Shown piece after piece: positions 7,140 through 14,349 of a DNA stretch of 16,016 bases. Each line of letters opens with the position of its first letter. Positions within the stretch are counted from its first letter, which is position 1. A program made the position numbers and the translations under genes. Source of the DNA: Deltaproteobacteria bacterium (lineage in GTDB: Bacteria > Desulfobacterota > Desulfuromonadia > Desulfuromonadales > BM103); contig SBFN01000225.1 of assembly GCA_006226895.1 (NCBI GenBank), positions 1-16,016 of the forward strand, written 5' to 3'. Below the pieces are notes generated by a model, which saw nothing but the letters and a program-made list of their open reading frames with translations, had not been told where the DNA came from and did not search any database.

Positions 7140-10100
7140 ATGACAGATCACATAGGGATGCCCCCCGCACAGGGCCTTTACGACCCCGCTAACGAACACG
7201 ACAACTGCGGTGTCGGTTTTATCGCCAACATCAAAGGACGCAAGAGCCACTCTATCGTCAAGCGTGGCATCGAAATTCTTTGCAACCTGACACATCGCGG
7301 TGCCGTGGGGGCCGATCCACTGGATGGTGATGGTGCCGGTCTGATGATCCAGATTCCTGATGCCTACTACCGAGAGGTCTGTAATTTCGAGCTGCCCGAA
7401 ACAGGTGAGTTCGGTGTCGGTATTGTTTTCCTTCCTCAAGACAAAGCCAACCGCGAAGCATGTATCGATACACTGAATAAAGAGCTGACCCGCGTCGGCT
7501 GCGGCATCCTTGGTTGGCGCGACATACAGACTGATGGAACCACTATCGGCCGCAACGCCCGCTCTGTTGAGCCAACAGTTATGCAGATTTTTGTCGATCG
7601 TGGTGAAGTCGAGGCGCATCTCTTGGATCTGATGCTCTTTCTGGCACGCAAGCGCACCGAGAATACGATCCGTGACAACAAGCTTGCAGGAGATGAACTC
7701 TTTTATGTCTGTTCACTCTCCAGCCGCACCATACTTTACAAGGGGATGCTGCTCTCAGAGCAACTTGACACCTTCTTTCCGGAGTTGGCCGATGAACGAC
7801 TCGTCAGCGCAATAGCCTTCGTCCATCAACGCTACAGCACCAACACCTTTCCAACCTGGGATCTGGCTCAACCTTTCCGCTACGTAGCTCACAATGGTGA
7901 GATCAATACTCTGCGTGGCAACATCAACCGCATGCGGGCCCGAACCGCCCTGTTTGAGCACCCCGAACTGGGAGATGCGGTCAAAGATCTTGATCCGGTT
8001 ATTATCGAAGGTAGCTCGGACACCGCCTGCCTCGATAATGCCCTGGAACTGCTGGTGGTCGCCGGGCGAAGTCTGGCACATTCACTGGCGATGATGGTAC
8101 CTGAGGCCTGGGTTTCCAAGGCCCACCTGAGACCCAACGTTAAAGGCTTTTTCGAATATCATGCGACGATGATGGAGCCTTGGGACGGGCCGGCCAACAT
8201 CGTTGCCTGCGACGGACGTCAGATCGTGGCAATTCTCGATCGCAACGGCCTGCGCCCGGCCCGCTTCTGGACCACCAGCGATGATGAGATCATTTACGCT
8301 TCGGAAGCCGGCGTATTAGATATTGCCCCCGAGAAGATCCTGCGTAAGGAGCGCCTGGCTCCCGGCAAGATGATTCTGATCGATGTTGAAACTGGCGAGT
8401 TCAAGGAGGACCACCAACTCAAAGGAGAGCTTGCTGCAGCCCAACCATACGCATCGTGGGTGAATGAGCACCTGATCCGACTTGATGATCTACCTGCTCC
8501 GGCAACCAAAAGAGCCCCCAACCCTGAAAAGTTAAAACGCAAGCAGGGAAGCTTCGGATATAACCTGGAAGAGATGCGGGAGATCATGGCGCCGATGGCG
8601 CTCAACGGTCAGGAGCCTGTGGGCTCCATGGGAACCGACACCCCGGTTGCTGTTCTGTCAAAGCACAGCAAACTTATCTACTGGTACTTCAACCAGTTGT
8701 TTGCTCAGATCACCAATCCACCAATTGACCCTCTCCGTGAAGAGATCGTCATGAGCCTGACCCAGTATCTGGGACCGGCACGTAATATCCTTCAACCTGG
8801 CCCAGAGCACTGTCGAATGCTCGAGCTTGATCACCCGATAATCACCAATGATGTACTGGAGCAACTCCGCCACAGTGACATCGAAGGTTTTCGCGGCACA
8901 ACCCTGAGCACTCTGTTCCAAGCCGATCAAGGCACCAAAGGAATAGAGCAGAGACTTGATGCTCTGTTTGTCGAAGCTGAGGCCGCTATCGATTCAGGGC
9001 GCACTATTCTGGTTTTGTCTGATCGTGGCGTCAACGCCGAAAGAGCTCCCATCCCGGCCTTGCTAGCCCTGTCTGCAATCCATCACCACCTGATCCGGAG
9101 CGGCAAGCGCAGTCAATGTTCGCTGGTCGTAGAGACCGGAGAAGCTCGAGAAGTCCACCATTTCGCCCTGTTGCTCGGCTACGGTGCTGCGGCTATCAAC
9201 CCCTACCTCGCCTTTCAGACTTTGCAGTATATGGTGAACAAGGGAATGCTACCAAGCCAGGATGGCAACACTCAGGCAGATGAAGATACCGATGTGGTCT
9301 ATCAATACACCGAGAACTATATCAAGGCGATCGGTAAAGGCCTGCTAAAGGTCTTCTCCAAGATGGGGATCAGCACCCTGCAGAGTTATTGCAGCGCCCA
9401 GATCTTCGAAATAGTCGGTCTGAATGAAGAGTTCACCGCAAAATATTTCCCGGGCACAGCCAGTCGTATCGGCGGCGCCGGGCTCAATGAGATTGCAACA
9501 GAAAGCCTGATGCGTCACCGTATCGCCTTCGCAGGCCAGGTTGACCCGAACCGTGGACTGGATCGCGGTTCAGAATACTCATGGCGGCCCGAAGGCGAAG
9601 CACACCTGATGAACCCGGAAGTCATCGCCCTGCTCCAGCACGCTGTGCGCTCGGGCGACCGTGACGACTACAAACGCTTTTCCAGTCTGGTCGACAATCA
9701 GAGTGAGCAACTCTGTACATTGCGCGGACTGTTCAAGTTCAACAGTCAGAACCCCGCCATCCCCCTGGAAGAGGTAGAGCCGGCGAGTGCCATTGTTAAA
9801 CGTTTTTGCACCGGGGCCATGAGCCTTGGCTCGATCTCTACTGAGGCACATGAAGCCCTTGCCATTGCAATGAATCGGATCGGTGGCAAATCAAACACCG
9901 GTGAGGGCGGCGAAGACCCACGCCGCTTTAGTAAGGACGACAACGGCGACTCACGTCGTAGTGCGATCAAGCAAATTGCCTCCGGACGCTTCGGGGTCAC
10001 TCCGCACTACCTGGTCAATGCCGATGAGTTGCAGATCAAGATCGCCCAGGGTGCCAAGCCAGGAGAAGGTGGTCAGCTTCCCGGCCACAAAGTCAGCGAC

Positions 10101-11705
10101 TATATCGGCGAACTGCGTTACAGCGTACCGGGTGTGACCTTGATTTCACCACCACCACACCATGATATTTATTCGATTGAAGACATAGCCCAGCTTATTT
10201 TCGACCTGAAGAACTGCAACCCCAAGGCCGATATTACCGTCAAACTGGTAAGCGAAGTCGGTGTCGGAACTGTCGCAGCGGGCGTCAGCAAAGGCCACGC
10301 AGAACGGGTCATCATCGCCGGCTTCGACGGCGGCACAGGTGCTTCACCGACCTCTTCAATCAAACACGCCGGAATCCCCTGGGAGATCGGTCTTGCCGAA
10401 ACCCAGCAAACACTTGTGCTCAACGACCTGCGCGGGCGCATTATCGTGCAGACCGACGGCCAGCTACGCACCGGCCGCGACGTGATTATTGCCGCCATGC
10501 TCGGCGCGGAGGAATATGCCTTTGCTACCGTAGCCCTGGTAACAGTTGGCTGCATCATGATGCGCAAATGCCACCTCAACACCTGCCCTGTCGGTGTCGC
10601 CACACAGGACGAAGCCCTGCGCGGCAAGTTCGCCGGAAAGCCTGAACATGTAGTCAACTACTTCATGTTCCTCGCCGAAGAGGTCCGGGAACTGATGGCC
10701 GAACTGGGTGTCCGTAGCATGGATGAATTGATCGGTCAGACCCAGTACCTGGAGATGGACAACGCGATCAAGCATTGGAAGAACCAGGGGCTTGATTTCT
10801 CGCGAATCCTCAACAAACCAAAAGTTAGTGACGAGATCGCGACCCGACGCATTCAGGGACAGGAGCACGGGCTGGAGAATCAATTGGACAACCAGCTCAT
10901 CGAACTTGCGGCTCCGGCTCTGGAACGCAAAGAGATTGTGCACATCGAGCACCCCATCCGCAACTCCAACCGAACCTTCGGGACCATGCTTTCAGGACAA
11001 ATCGCTATGCTGCACGGTCGCGAGGGGCTACCTGAAAAAACCATCAATATTTCTCTAAGCGGTATCGCCGGACAAAGTTTCGGTGCCTTTTTGGCTCCGG
11101 GAATCGATTTGCGACTGGTCGGTGAAGCCAATGACTATGTTGGCAAGGGAATGGCTGGCGGCCGAATCAGCATCCGCCCCGACCCCAAGGCCTCATTCGT
11201 CTGGCATGAGAACTCAATCGTCGGCAACACTGTTCTTTACGGAGCGACCGGTGGCGAAGTGTTCTTCGCCGGTAAAGCCGGGGAACGTTTCTGCGTCCGC
11301 AACTCGGGAGTCACTGCAGTTGTCGAAGGTACAGGGGACCATGCCTGCGAATACATGACCGGAGGGCGCATGGTCTGCCTCGGCCGGACCGGACGAAACT
11401 TCGCCGCGGGCATGTCAGGCGGATTCGCCTATGTCCTGGACGATGACAATCGCTTCCGTCGCCGTTGCAACCAGGCAATGATTGATCTGGAACAAATGGA
11501 TGCAGAAGACGATGATGCCCTCTGGCTGAAGCAGATCATTACAACACACTACGAACAGACCAAGTCGCCTCGCGCCGCCGAAATTCTTGCGGACTGGGAG
11601 ACACAACTGCAACGTTTTGTTCGCGTCTTCCCGCACGAATACCGTCGGGTTTTGACTGAACGAGCGACCAAGCTTGAAGGAGAAAAGGAGGCCGCTCATG
11701 GGTGA
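7140..11705 (+). CDS. gltB: Glutamate synthase, large (alpha) subunit
   Basis: With GltD it makes two glutamates from glutamine, 2-oxoglutarate and NADPH, the GOGAT half of ammonium assimilation. The product is 1521 residues, normal for GltB. C23 in HDNCGVGF is the N-terminal nucleophile of the glutaminase domain (about 23-430), so a 22-residue propeptide should be removed. A central linker domain follows, then the FMN-binding synthase barrel (about 850-1230). That barrel carries C1138, C1144 and C1149 of the 3Fe-4S cluster, in CIMMRKCHLNTC. The C-terminal GXGXG beta-helix is at about 1270-1480. GAGGA at 7129-7133 fixes ATG 7140 as the start; an in-frame ATG at 7047 would add 31 residues before the propeptide and overlap the promoter region. 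Its end overlaps gltD by 8 nt. No frameshift or missing key residue was seen. Confidence 0.97.
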   Translation: MTDHIGMPPAQGLYDPANEHDNCGVGFIANIKGRKSHSIVKRGIEILCNLTHRGAVGADPLDGDGAGLMIQIPDAYYREVCNFELPETGEFGVGIVFLPQDKANREACIDTLNKELTRVGCGILGWRDIQTDGTTIGRNARSVEPTVMQIFVDRGEVEAHLLDLMLFLARKRTENTIRDNKLAGDELFYVCSLSSRTILYKGMLLSEQLDTFFPELADERLVSAIAFVHQRYSTNTFPTWDLAQPFRYVAHNGEINTLRGNINRMRARTALFEHPELGDAVKDLDPVIIEGSSDTACLDNALELLVVAGRSLAHSLAMMVPEAWVSKAHLRPNVKGFFEYHATMMEPWDGPANIVACDGRQIVAILDRNGLRPARFWTTSDDEIIYASEAGVLDIAPEKILRKERLAPGKMILIDVETGEFKEDHQLKGELAAAQPYASWVNEHLIRLDDLPAPATKRAPNPEKLKRKQGSFGYNLEEMREIMAPMALNGQEPVGSMGTDTPVAVLSKHSKLIYWYFNQLFAQITNPPIDPLREEIVMSLTQYLGPARNILQPGPEHCRMLELDHPIITNDVLEQLRHSDIEGFRGTTLSTLFQADQGTKGIEQRLDALFVEAEAAIDSGRTILVLSDRGVNAERAPIPALLALSAIHHHLIRSGKRSQCSLVVETGEAREVHHFALLLGYGAAAINPYLAFQTLQYMVNKGMLPSQDGNTQADEDTDVVYQYTENYIKAIGKGLLKVFSKMGISTLQSYCSAQIFEIVGLNEEFTAKYFPGTASRIGGAGLNEIATESLMRHRIAFAGQVDPNRGLDRGSEYSWRPEGEAHLMNPEVIALLQHAVRSGDRDDYKRFSSLVDNQSEQLCTLRGLFKFNSQNPAIPLEEVEPASAIVKRFCTGAMSLGSISTEAHEALAIAMNRIGGKSNTGEGGEDPRRFSKDDNGDSRRSAIKQIASGRFGVTPHYLVNADELQIKIAQGAKPGEGGQLPGHKVSDYIGELRYSVPGVTLISPPPHHDIYSIEDIAQLIFDLKNCNPKADITVKLVSEVGVGTVAAGVSKGHAERVIIAGFDGGTGASPTSSIKHAGIPWEIGLAETQQTLVLNDLRGRIIVQTDGQLRTGRDVIIAAMLGAEEYAFATVALVTVGCIMMRKCHLNTCPVGVATQDEALRGKFAGKPEHVVNYFMFLAEEVRELMAELGVRSMDELIGQTQYLEMDNAIKHWKNQGLDFSRILNKPKVSDEIATRRIQGQEHGLENQLDNQLIELAAPALERKEIVHIEHPIRNSNRTFGTMLSGQIAMLHGREGLPEKTINISLSGIAGQSFGAFLAPGIDLRLVGEANDYVGKGMAGGRISIRPDPKASFVWHENSIVGNTVLYGATGGEVFFAGKAGERFCVRNSGVTAVVEGTGDHACEYMTGGRMVCLGRTGRNFAAGMSGGFAYVLDDDNRFRRRCNQAMIDLEQMDAEDDDALWLKQIITTHYEQTKSPRAAEILADWETQLQRFVRVFPHEYRRVLTERATKLEGEKEAAHG

Positions 11706-13176
11706 TCCACGCGGATTTATCAAACATGGCCGTCGTGACAAGACACTGCAACCAGTCAACTCGCGGCTGCAACATCACGAGGAACACTACAACTACCCCA
11801 GCGAAGAGAAGGTTAAGACCCAAGCCTCCCGCTGCATGGATTGCGGCGTGCCCTTCTGCATGTCTGGTTGCCCGTTAGGCAATCTGATTCCAGAGTGGAA
11901 CGATCTCGTCTATAGGGGCAAATGGAAGCAGGCGCTGAAAGCGCTGCATGCAACCAACAACTTCCCGGAATTCACCGGCAGGGTATGTCCAGCGCCATGT
12001 GAAACTTCGTGCGTCCTTGGCATCAATGAACCTGCAGTAACGATCAAGCTGCATGAAGTTTCCATCGTCGACAAAGGCTTTGAGGAGGGCTGGATTGTTC
12101 CAAAACCACCGAAACAGCGTAGCGACAAAACCGTAGCCATCATCGGCGGCGGCCCTGCCGGTCTGGCTTGCGCACAACAATTGAACCGCGCCGGACATAA
12201 TGTCACAGTCTTTGAGAAATCAGACCGTGCCGGCGGCCTGTTGATGTATGGGATTCCACATTACAAGTTACGCAAGGAGAAGGTGCAACGCCGCATCGAC
12301 CTGCTTGAGGCTGAGGGTATAGAGTTTTGTTATTCCTCTGAAATCGGCAAAAACGTTAATTTTGACGAAATCAAAGATAAATTTGATGCCGTCGTTATTG
12401 CCACAGGTGCAGAAGAACCACGTGATCTTCCCGTCGAAGGACGCGATCTGGCAGGCATTCACTTTGCCATGGAGTTTTTACCGCAGCAGAATCGCGCCAA
12501 CTGGGGCGACAGCAATATTGCAGCCCTGCATCCCAAGCAACAGACCATTAGCGCCAAAGGGAAAAAAGTCATCGTCATCGGTGGCGGCGATACCGGCTCT
12601 GACTGCATCGGCACCTCGATGCGACAGGGAGCAGCCAGCGTTGTTAACTTCGAGCTTCTTGAGCACCCCCCAGCGGAGCGTACGGCAGAAAACCCATGGC
12701 CACAATGGTCAAGGATTATGCGTGTCAGCACTTCGGTTGAGGAGATGCGCGTTATGGGTGGAGATGTTCATTATCAAGTCATGACGACACGCTTTAAAGG
12801 CAGAGACAAAACTATCACTGGTCTTGAAACCGTCAAGGTCAAATGGGTGGATGGCCGACCGGAACCGGTTCCGGGAAGTGAGCAGCTATGGAAATGTGAT
12901 CTTGTCCTTTTGGCTATGGGTTATCTGGGCCCTCGCTCAGAACTGCTCAAGCAGTGTGGTTGCGAAACGGATCTGCGCTCGAACATCAAGACCGACCCGA
13001 AAACCCGAATGAGTTCTGTCGATGGTGTTTTTGCCGCCGGAGACTGTCGTCGAGGTCAAAGCCTGGTGGTCTGGGCCATCAGCGAGGGGCGCGAGATTGC
13101 ACGTTGCGTTGACACCTACTTGACTGGGGAAGAGAGTTTGTTGCCGAAAGTACGCCTGGAGCCATTCGTGTATTAA
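11698..13176 (+). CDS. gltD: Glutamate synthase, small (beta) subunit
   Basis: The NADPH-oxidising flavoprotein subunit that passes electrons through 4Fe-4S clusters to the FMN and 3Fe-4S centre of GltB. The product is 492 residues. The N-terminal cluster-binding domain has C46, C49, C54 and C58 (CMDCGVPFCMSGC) and then C97, C101 and C105 (CPAPCETSC). The FAD Rossmann motif GGGPAG is at 150-155 and the NADPH motif GGGDTG at 295-300. The C-terminal GVFAAGDCRRG is the usual second FAD-contact motif. The start is ATG 11698 (MGDPRGF, the family's normal beginning), 7 nt after AAAAGGAG (11683-11690). An in-frame ATG at 11674 would lack both. The gene overlaps the end of gltB by 8 nt, giving tight translational coupling and balanced subunits. 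A hairpin follows the stop. Confidence 0.97.
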   Translation: MGDPRGFIKHGRRDKTLQPVNSRLQHHEEHYNYPSEEKVKTQASRCMDCGVPFCMSGCPLGNLIPEWNDLVYRGKWKQALKALHATNNFPEFTGRVCPAPCETSCVLGINEPAVTIKLHEVSIVDKGFEEGWIVPKPPKQRSDKTVAIIGGGPAGLACAQQLNRAGHNVTVFEKSDRAGGLLMYGIPHYKLRKEKVQRRIDLLEAEGIEFCYSSEIGKNVNFDEIKDKFDAVVIATGAEEPRDLPVEGRDLAGIHFAMEFLPQQNRANWGDSNIAALHPKQQTISAKGKKVIVIGGGDTGSDCIGTSMRQGAASVVNFELLEHPPAERTAENPWPQWSRIMRVSTSVEEMRVMGGDVHYQVMTTRFKGRDKTITGLETVKVKWVDGRPEPVPGSEQLWKCDLVLLAMGYLGPRSELLKQCGCETDLRSNIKTDPKTRMSSVDGVFAAGDCRRGQSLVVWAISEGREIARCVDTYLTGEESLLPKVRLEPFVY

Positions 13177-13200
13177 GTTGCACGATTAATTGACAACGCT

Positions 13201-13235
13201 AACAGGACAATAGATTACAAATCTGTTGTCCTGTT
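13201..13235 (+). terminator. Hairpin terminator after gltD
   Basis: A 16-bp stem (13201-13216 with 13220-13235, one G-U pair) closed by a 3-nt loop begins 24 nt after the gltD stop and ends in GTTTG, with AT-rich sequence after it. The U-tract is short, so termination may be partial. The core of this hairpin recurs in mirror orientation at 13622-13642. Confidence 0.7.
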
Positions 13236-13260
13236 TGATTATATGCTTTTGATCTTGATT

Positions 13261-13327
13261 GCCCTCTTCCCGTTGAGTGCCGCCGAACAGAATGAAATTA
13301 ATCCGACAAACGGAGGGCGTTTTTTTT
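13261..13327 (+). terminator. Second terminator-like structure with eight T
   Basis: GCCCT 13261-13265 can pair with AGGGC 13314-13318, and CCGTT 13270-13274 with AACGG 13309-13313, leaving a 4-nt bulge and a 34-nt loop. Eight T follow (13320-13327). This is either a back-up terminator for gltBD or the 3' end of a short untranslated RNA. The large loop makes it less certain than a compact hairpin. Confidence 0.45.
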
Positions 13328-13609
13328 GCTTACTTTCTTTCGCACTTGCAAAGAATGTAAAGTAGCTGACGAGCGCGACCTGCACCACTGCAATGGGTGG
13401 TAAGACTCTGTCTGTTCAGGCTTCTCCACGTTTAAATAACGAGTGAGGTTCGTAAGCAAATAGCCTCATCTCTATCTGCGAAAAGACCTAAAACCAACCC
13501 AGGGGTTGCGGCCCTGCTGATCGCCGTTAACCCATTCGTCATCGGCGGCGGCAACACGGGAGAGAACATCAAAAACAAAATCTCGGGGCAAAGTCAAAGG
13601 CAACGCTGA
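13320..13609 (+). pseudogene. Possible decayed small zinc-ribbon gene
   Basis: No intact gene is present, but the plus strand reads like broken protein. In one frame from 13347 it gives CKECKVADERDLHHCNGW, then TAA 13401, then DSVCSGFSTFK and TAA 13437. The paired cysteines (CxxC, then C...C) look like a zinc ribbon. In another frame, 13436-13609 is open for 57 codons. It includes SAKRPKTNPGVAALL and a hydrophobic, glycine-rich stretch (IAVNPFVIGGGNTGENIK), ending QSQRQR at TGA 13607. That part has no usable start codon of its own. Together they suggest a small zinc-ribbon plus membrane-segment protein broken by a stop and a frameshift. The family is not recognised. The alternative is chance open frames in non-coding DNA; the clean cysteine spacing argues mildly against that. 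Confidence 0.35.
13331..13359. repeat. Short inverted repeat TACTTTCTTT / AAAGAATGTA
   Basis: Arms 13331-13340 and 13350-13359 pair at 9 of 10 positions around a 9-nt loop. The form resembles TTACTTTCTTT...AAAGAAAGTAA hairpins often seen between genes in proteobacteria. It overlaps the putative coding remnant. Confidence 0.45.
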
Positions 13610-13621
13610 AACGACACAGAG

Positions 13622-13642
13622 CAACAGATTAACAATCTATTG
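13622..13642 (-). repeat. Mirror copy of the gltD terminator core
   Basis: Read on the minus strand, this 21-nt hairpin is identical to 13208-13228 on the plus strand except for its 3-nt loop (18 of 21 matches). Stem parts are CAATAGATT and AATCTGTTG. It lies about 30 nt downstream of the GreA-like gene's stop on that strand, so it may serve as that gene's terminator, though no strong T-run follows. Confidence 0.6.
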
Positions 13643-13672
13643 AAAACTATCTCTTATCTACAAACAAACCCA

Positions 13673-14155
13673 TCAAGAGACATCAACGATGGTGTAAATT
13701 TTCTGCCCCTCCACTTGCCCGACACACACTTCATCATCACAAACCTTGCCAAGCAAAGCTTTCCCCAAAGGCGACTCCGGAGTGATAACGATATACTCTG
13801 CGCCACCATCAACGAGTTTCAAACCACCGGCTTCAGGACCGAGAAACACGTTCCTGCAGTTGCCATTCTCATCTTCCAAGCTAACCAAAGCAGTCAAACG
13901 AACGGGCGTCTCCTCATCAAAAGACTGGAGCACCATCGCCTTGTAAGCCTCCAGGGCGTGGCGAATTTCCTGAGCACGATTGGCTTGTCCCTGCGCCACA
14001 TAAGAAGCCTCAAGACCGGTCGTATCGTACTTGTTGTCAGGAACACACTCTTCATGAGTGGCCGCTGCATGGGCGGTGCGGGCGGCCTCGGTCAAAACTT
14101 TGAGATCTTCGGCCAGCAGATCTATGATCTTATTTAAAATCTGTTCTTTATTCAT
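13673..14155 (-). CDS. GreA/GreB-family transcription elongation factor-like protein
   Basis: Gre factors insert a coiled coil into the RNA polymerase secondary channel and stimulate cleavage of backtracked RNA. The 160-residue product has the same size and plan. Residues 1-75 form a charged, probably coiled-coil region. Residues 85-160 form an FKBP-like C-terminal domain with ITPESPLGKALLGKVCDDEV (124-143), the clear Gre signature. The segment THEECVPDNKYDTTGLEASY (33-52) parallels the GreA tip HGDLKENAEY, with acidic candidates E35, E36, D40 and D44. The tip differs enough that this looks like a side branch of the family rather than orthodox GreA; it might compete at the secondary channel instead of cleaving. 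The start is ATG 14155 (minus strand). The only Shine-Dalgarno-like sequence, GAGAAG, lies in a small inverted repeat (14157-14169) just before it. It is transcribed away from the antiporter gene. Confidence 0.82.
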   Translation of the reverse strand: MNKEQILNKIIDLLAEDLKVLTEAARTAHAAATHEECVPDNKYDTTGLEASYVAQGQANRAQEIRHALEAYKAMVLQSFDEETPVRLTALVSLEDENGNCRNVFLGPEAGGLKLVDGGAEYIVITPESPLGKALLGKVCDDEVCVGQVEGQKIYTIVDVS

Positions 14156-14212
14156 GGAGAAAGCTTCTCACAGGCACAGGGCTGGTTGCAAGACAGGTCA
14201 TCTTCAATCGGT

Positions 14213-14257
14213 ATCATAGTAATCATTTATAAAAACCGAAAATCGGCAGAGCCGATT
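14213..14257 (-). promoter_or_regulatory. Putative promoter and palindromic site upstream of the GreA-like gene
   Basis: On the minus strand TATGAT (14213-14218, 5 of 6 matches to TATAAT) could be a -10, with no good -35. A perfect palindrome, AATCGGC 14241-14247 and GCCGATT 14251-14257 around a 3-nt centre, lies between the two divergent genes and could be an operator for either. On the minus strand it is followed by TTTTCGGTTTTT, so an attenuator-like hairpin is an alternative. Confidence 0.35.
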
Positions 14258-14349
14258 ACCATTTCAAATTACATTCGGCAATGTTTTTGGTAGATTGTAC
14301 TAGTTGTTCGCTTTCCACAAACCTGCACTCTCCGAACAGAGGCCAGACC

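Noticed and set aside
13190..13218. Promoter with TTGACA at 13190 after gltD
   Set aside because: No acceptable -10 at 16-18 nt, and it runs into the gltD terminator stem; TAGATT fits only at 15 nt.
13191..13240. Integron attC site or transposon end at the gltD hairpin
   Set aside because: No integrase or transposase nearby, no proper core-site pair, and no flanking target duplication.
13640..14137. Plus-strand frame of 165 codons opposite the GreA-like gene
   Set aside because: The minus-strand reading has the Gre signature and normal length; the plus reading has no motif and overlaps it fully.
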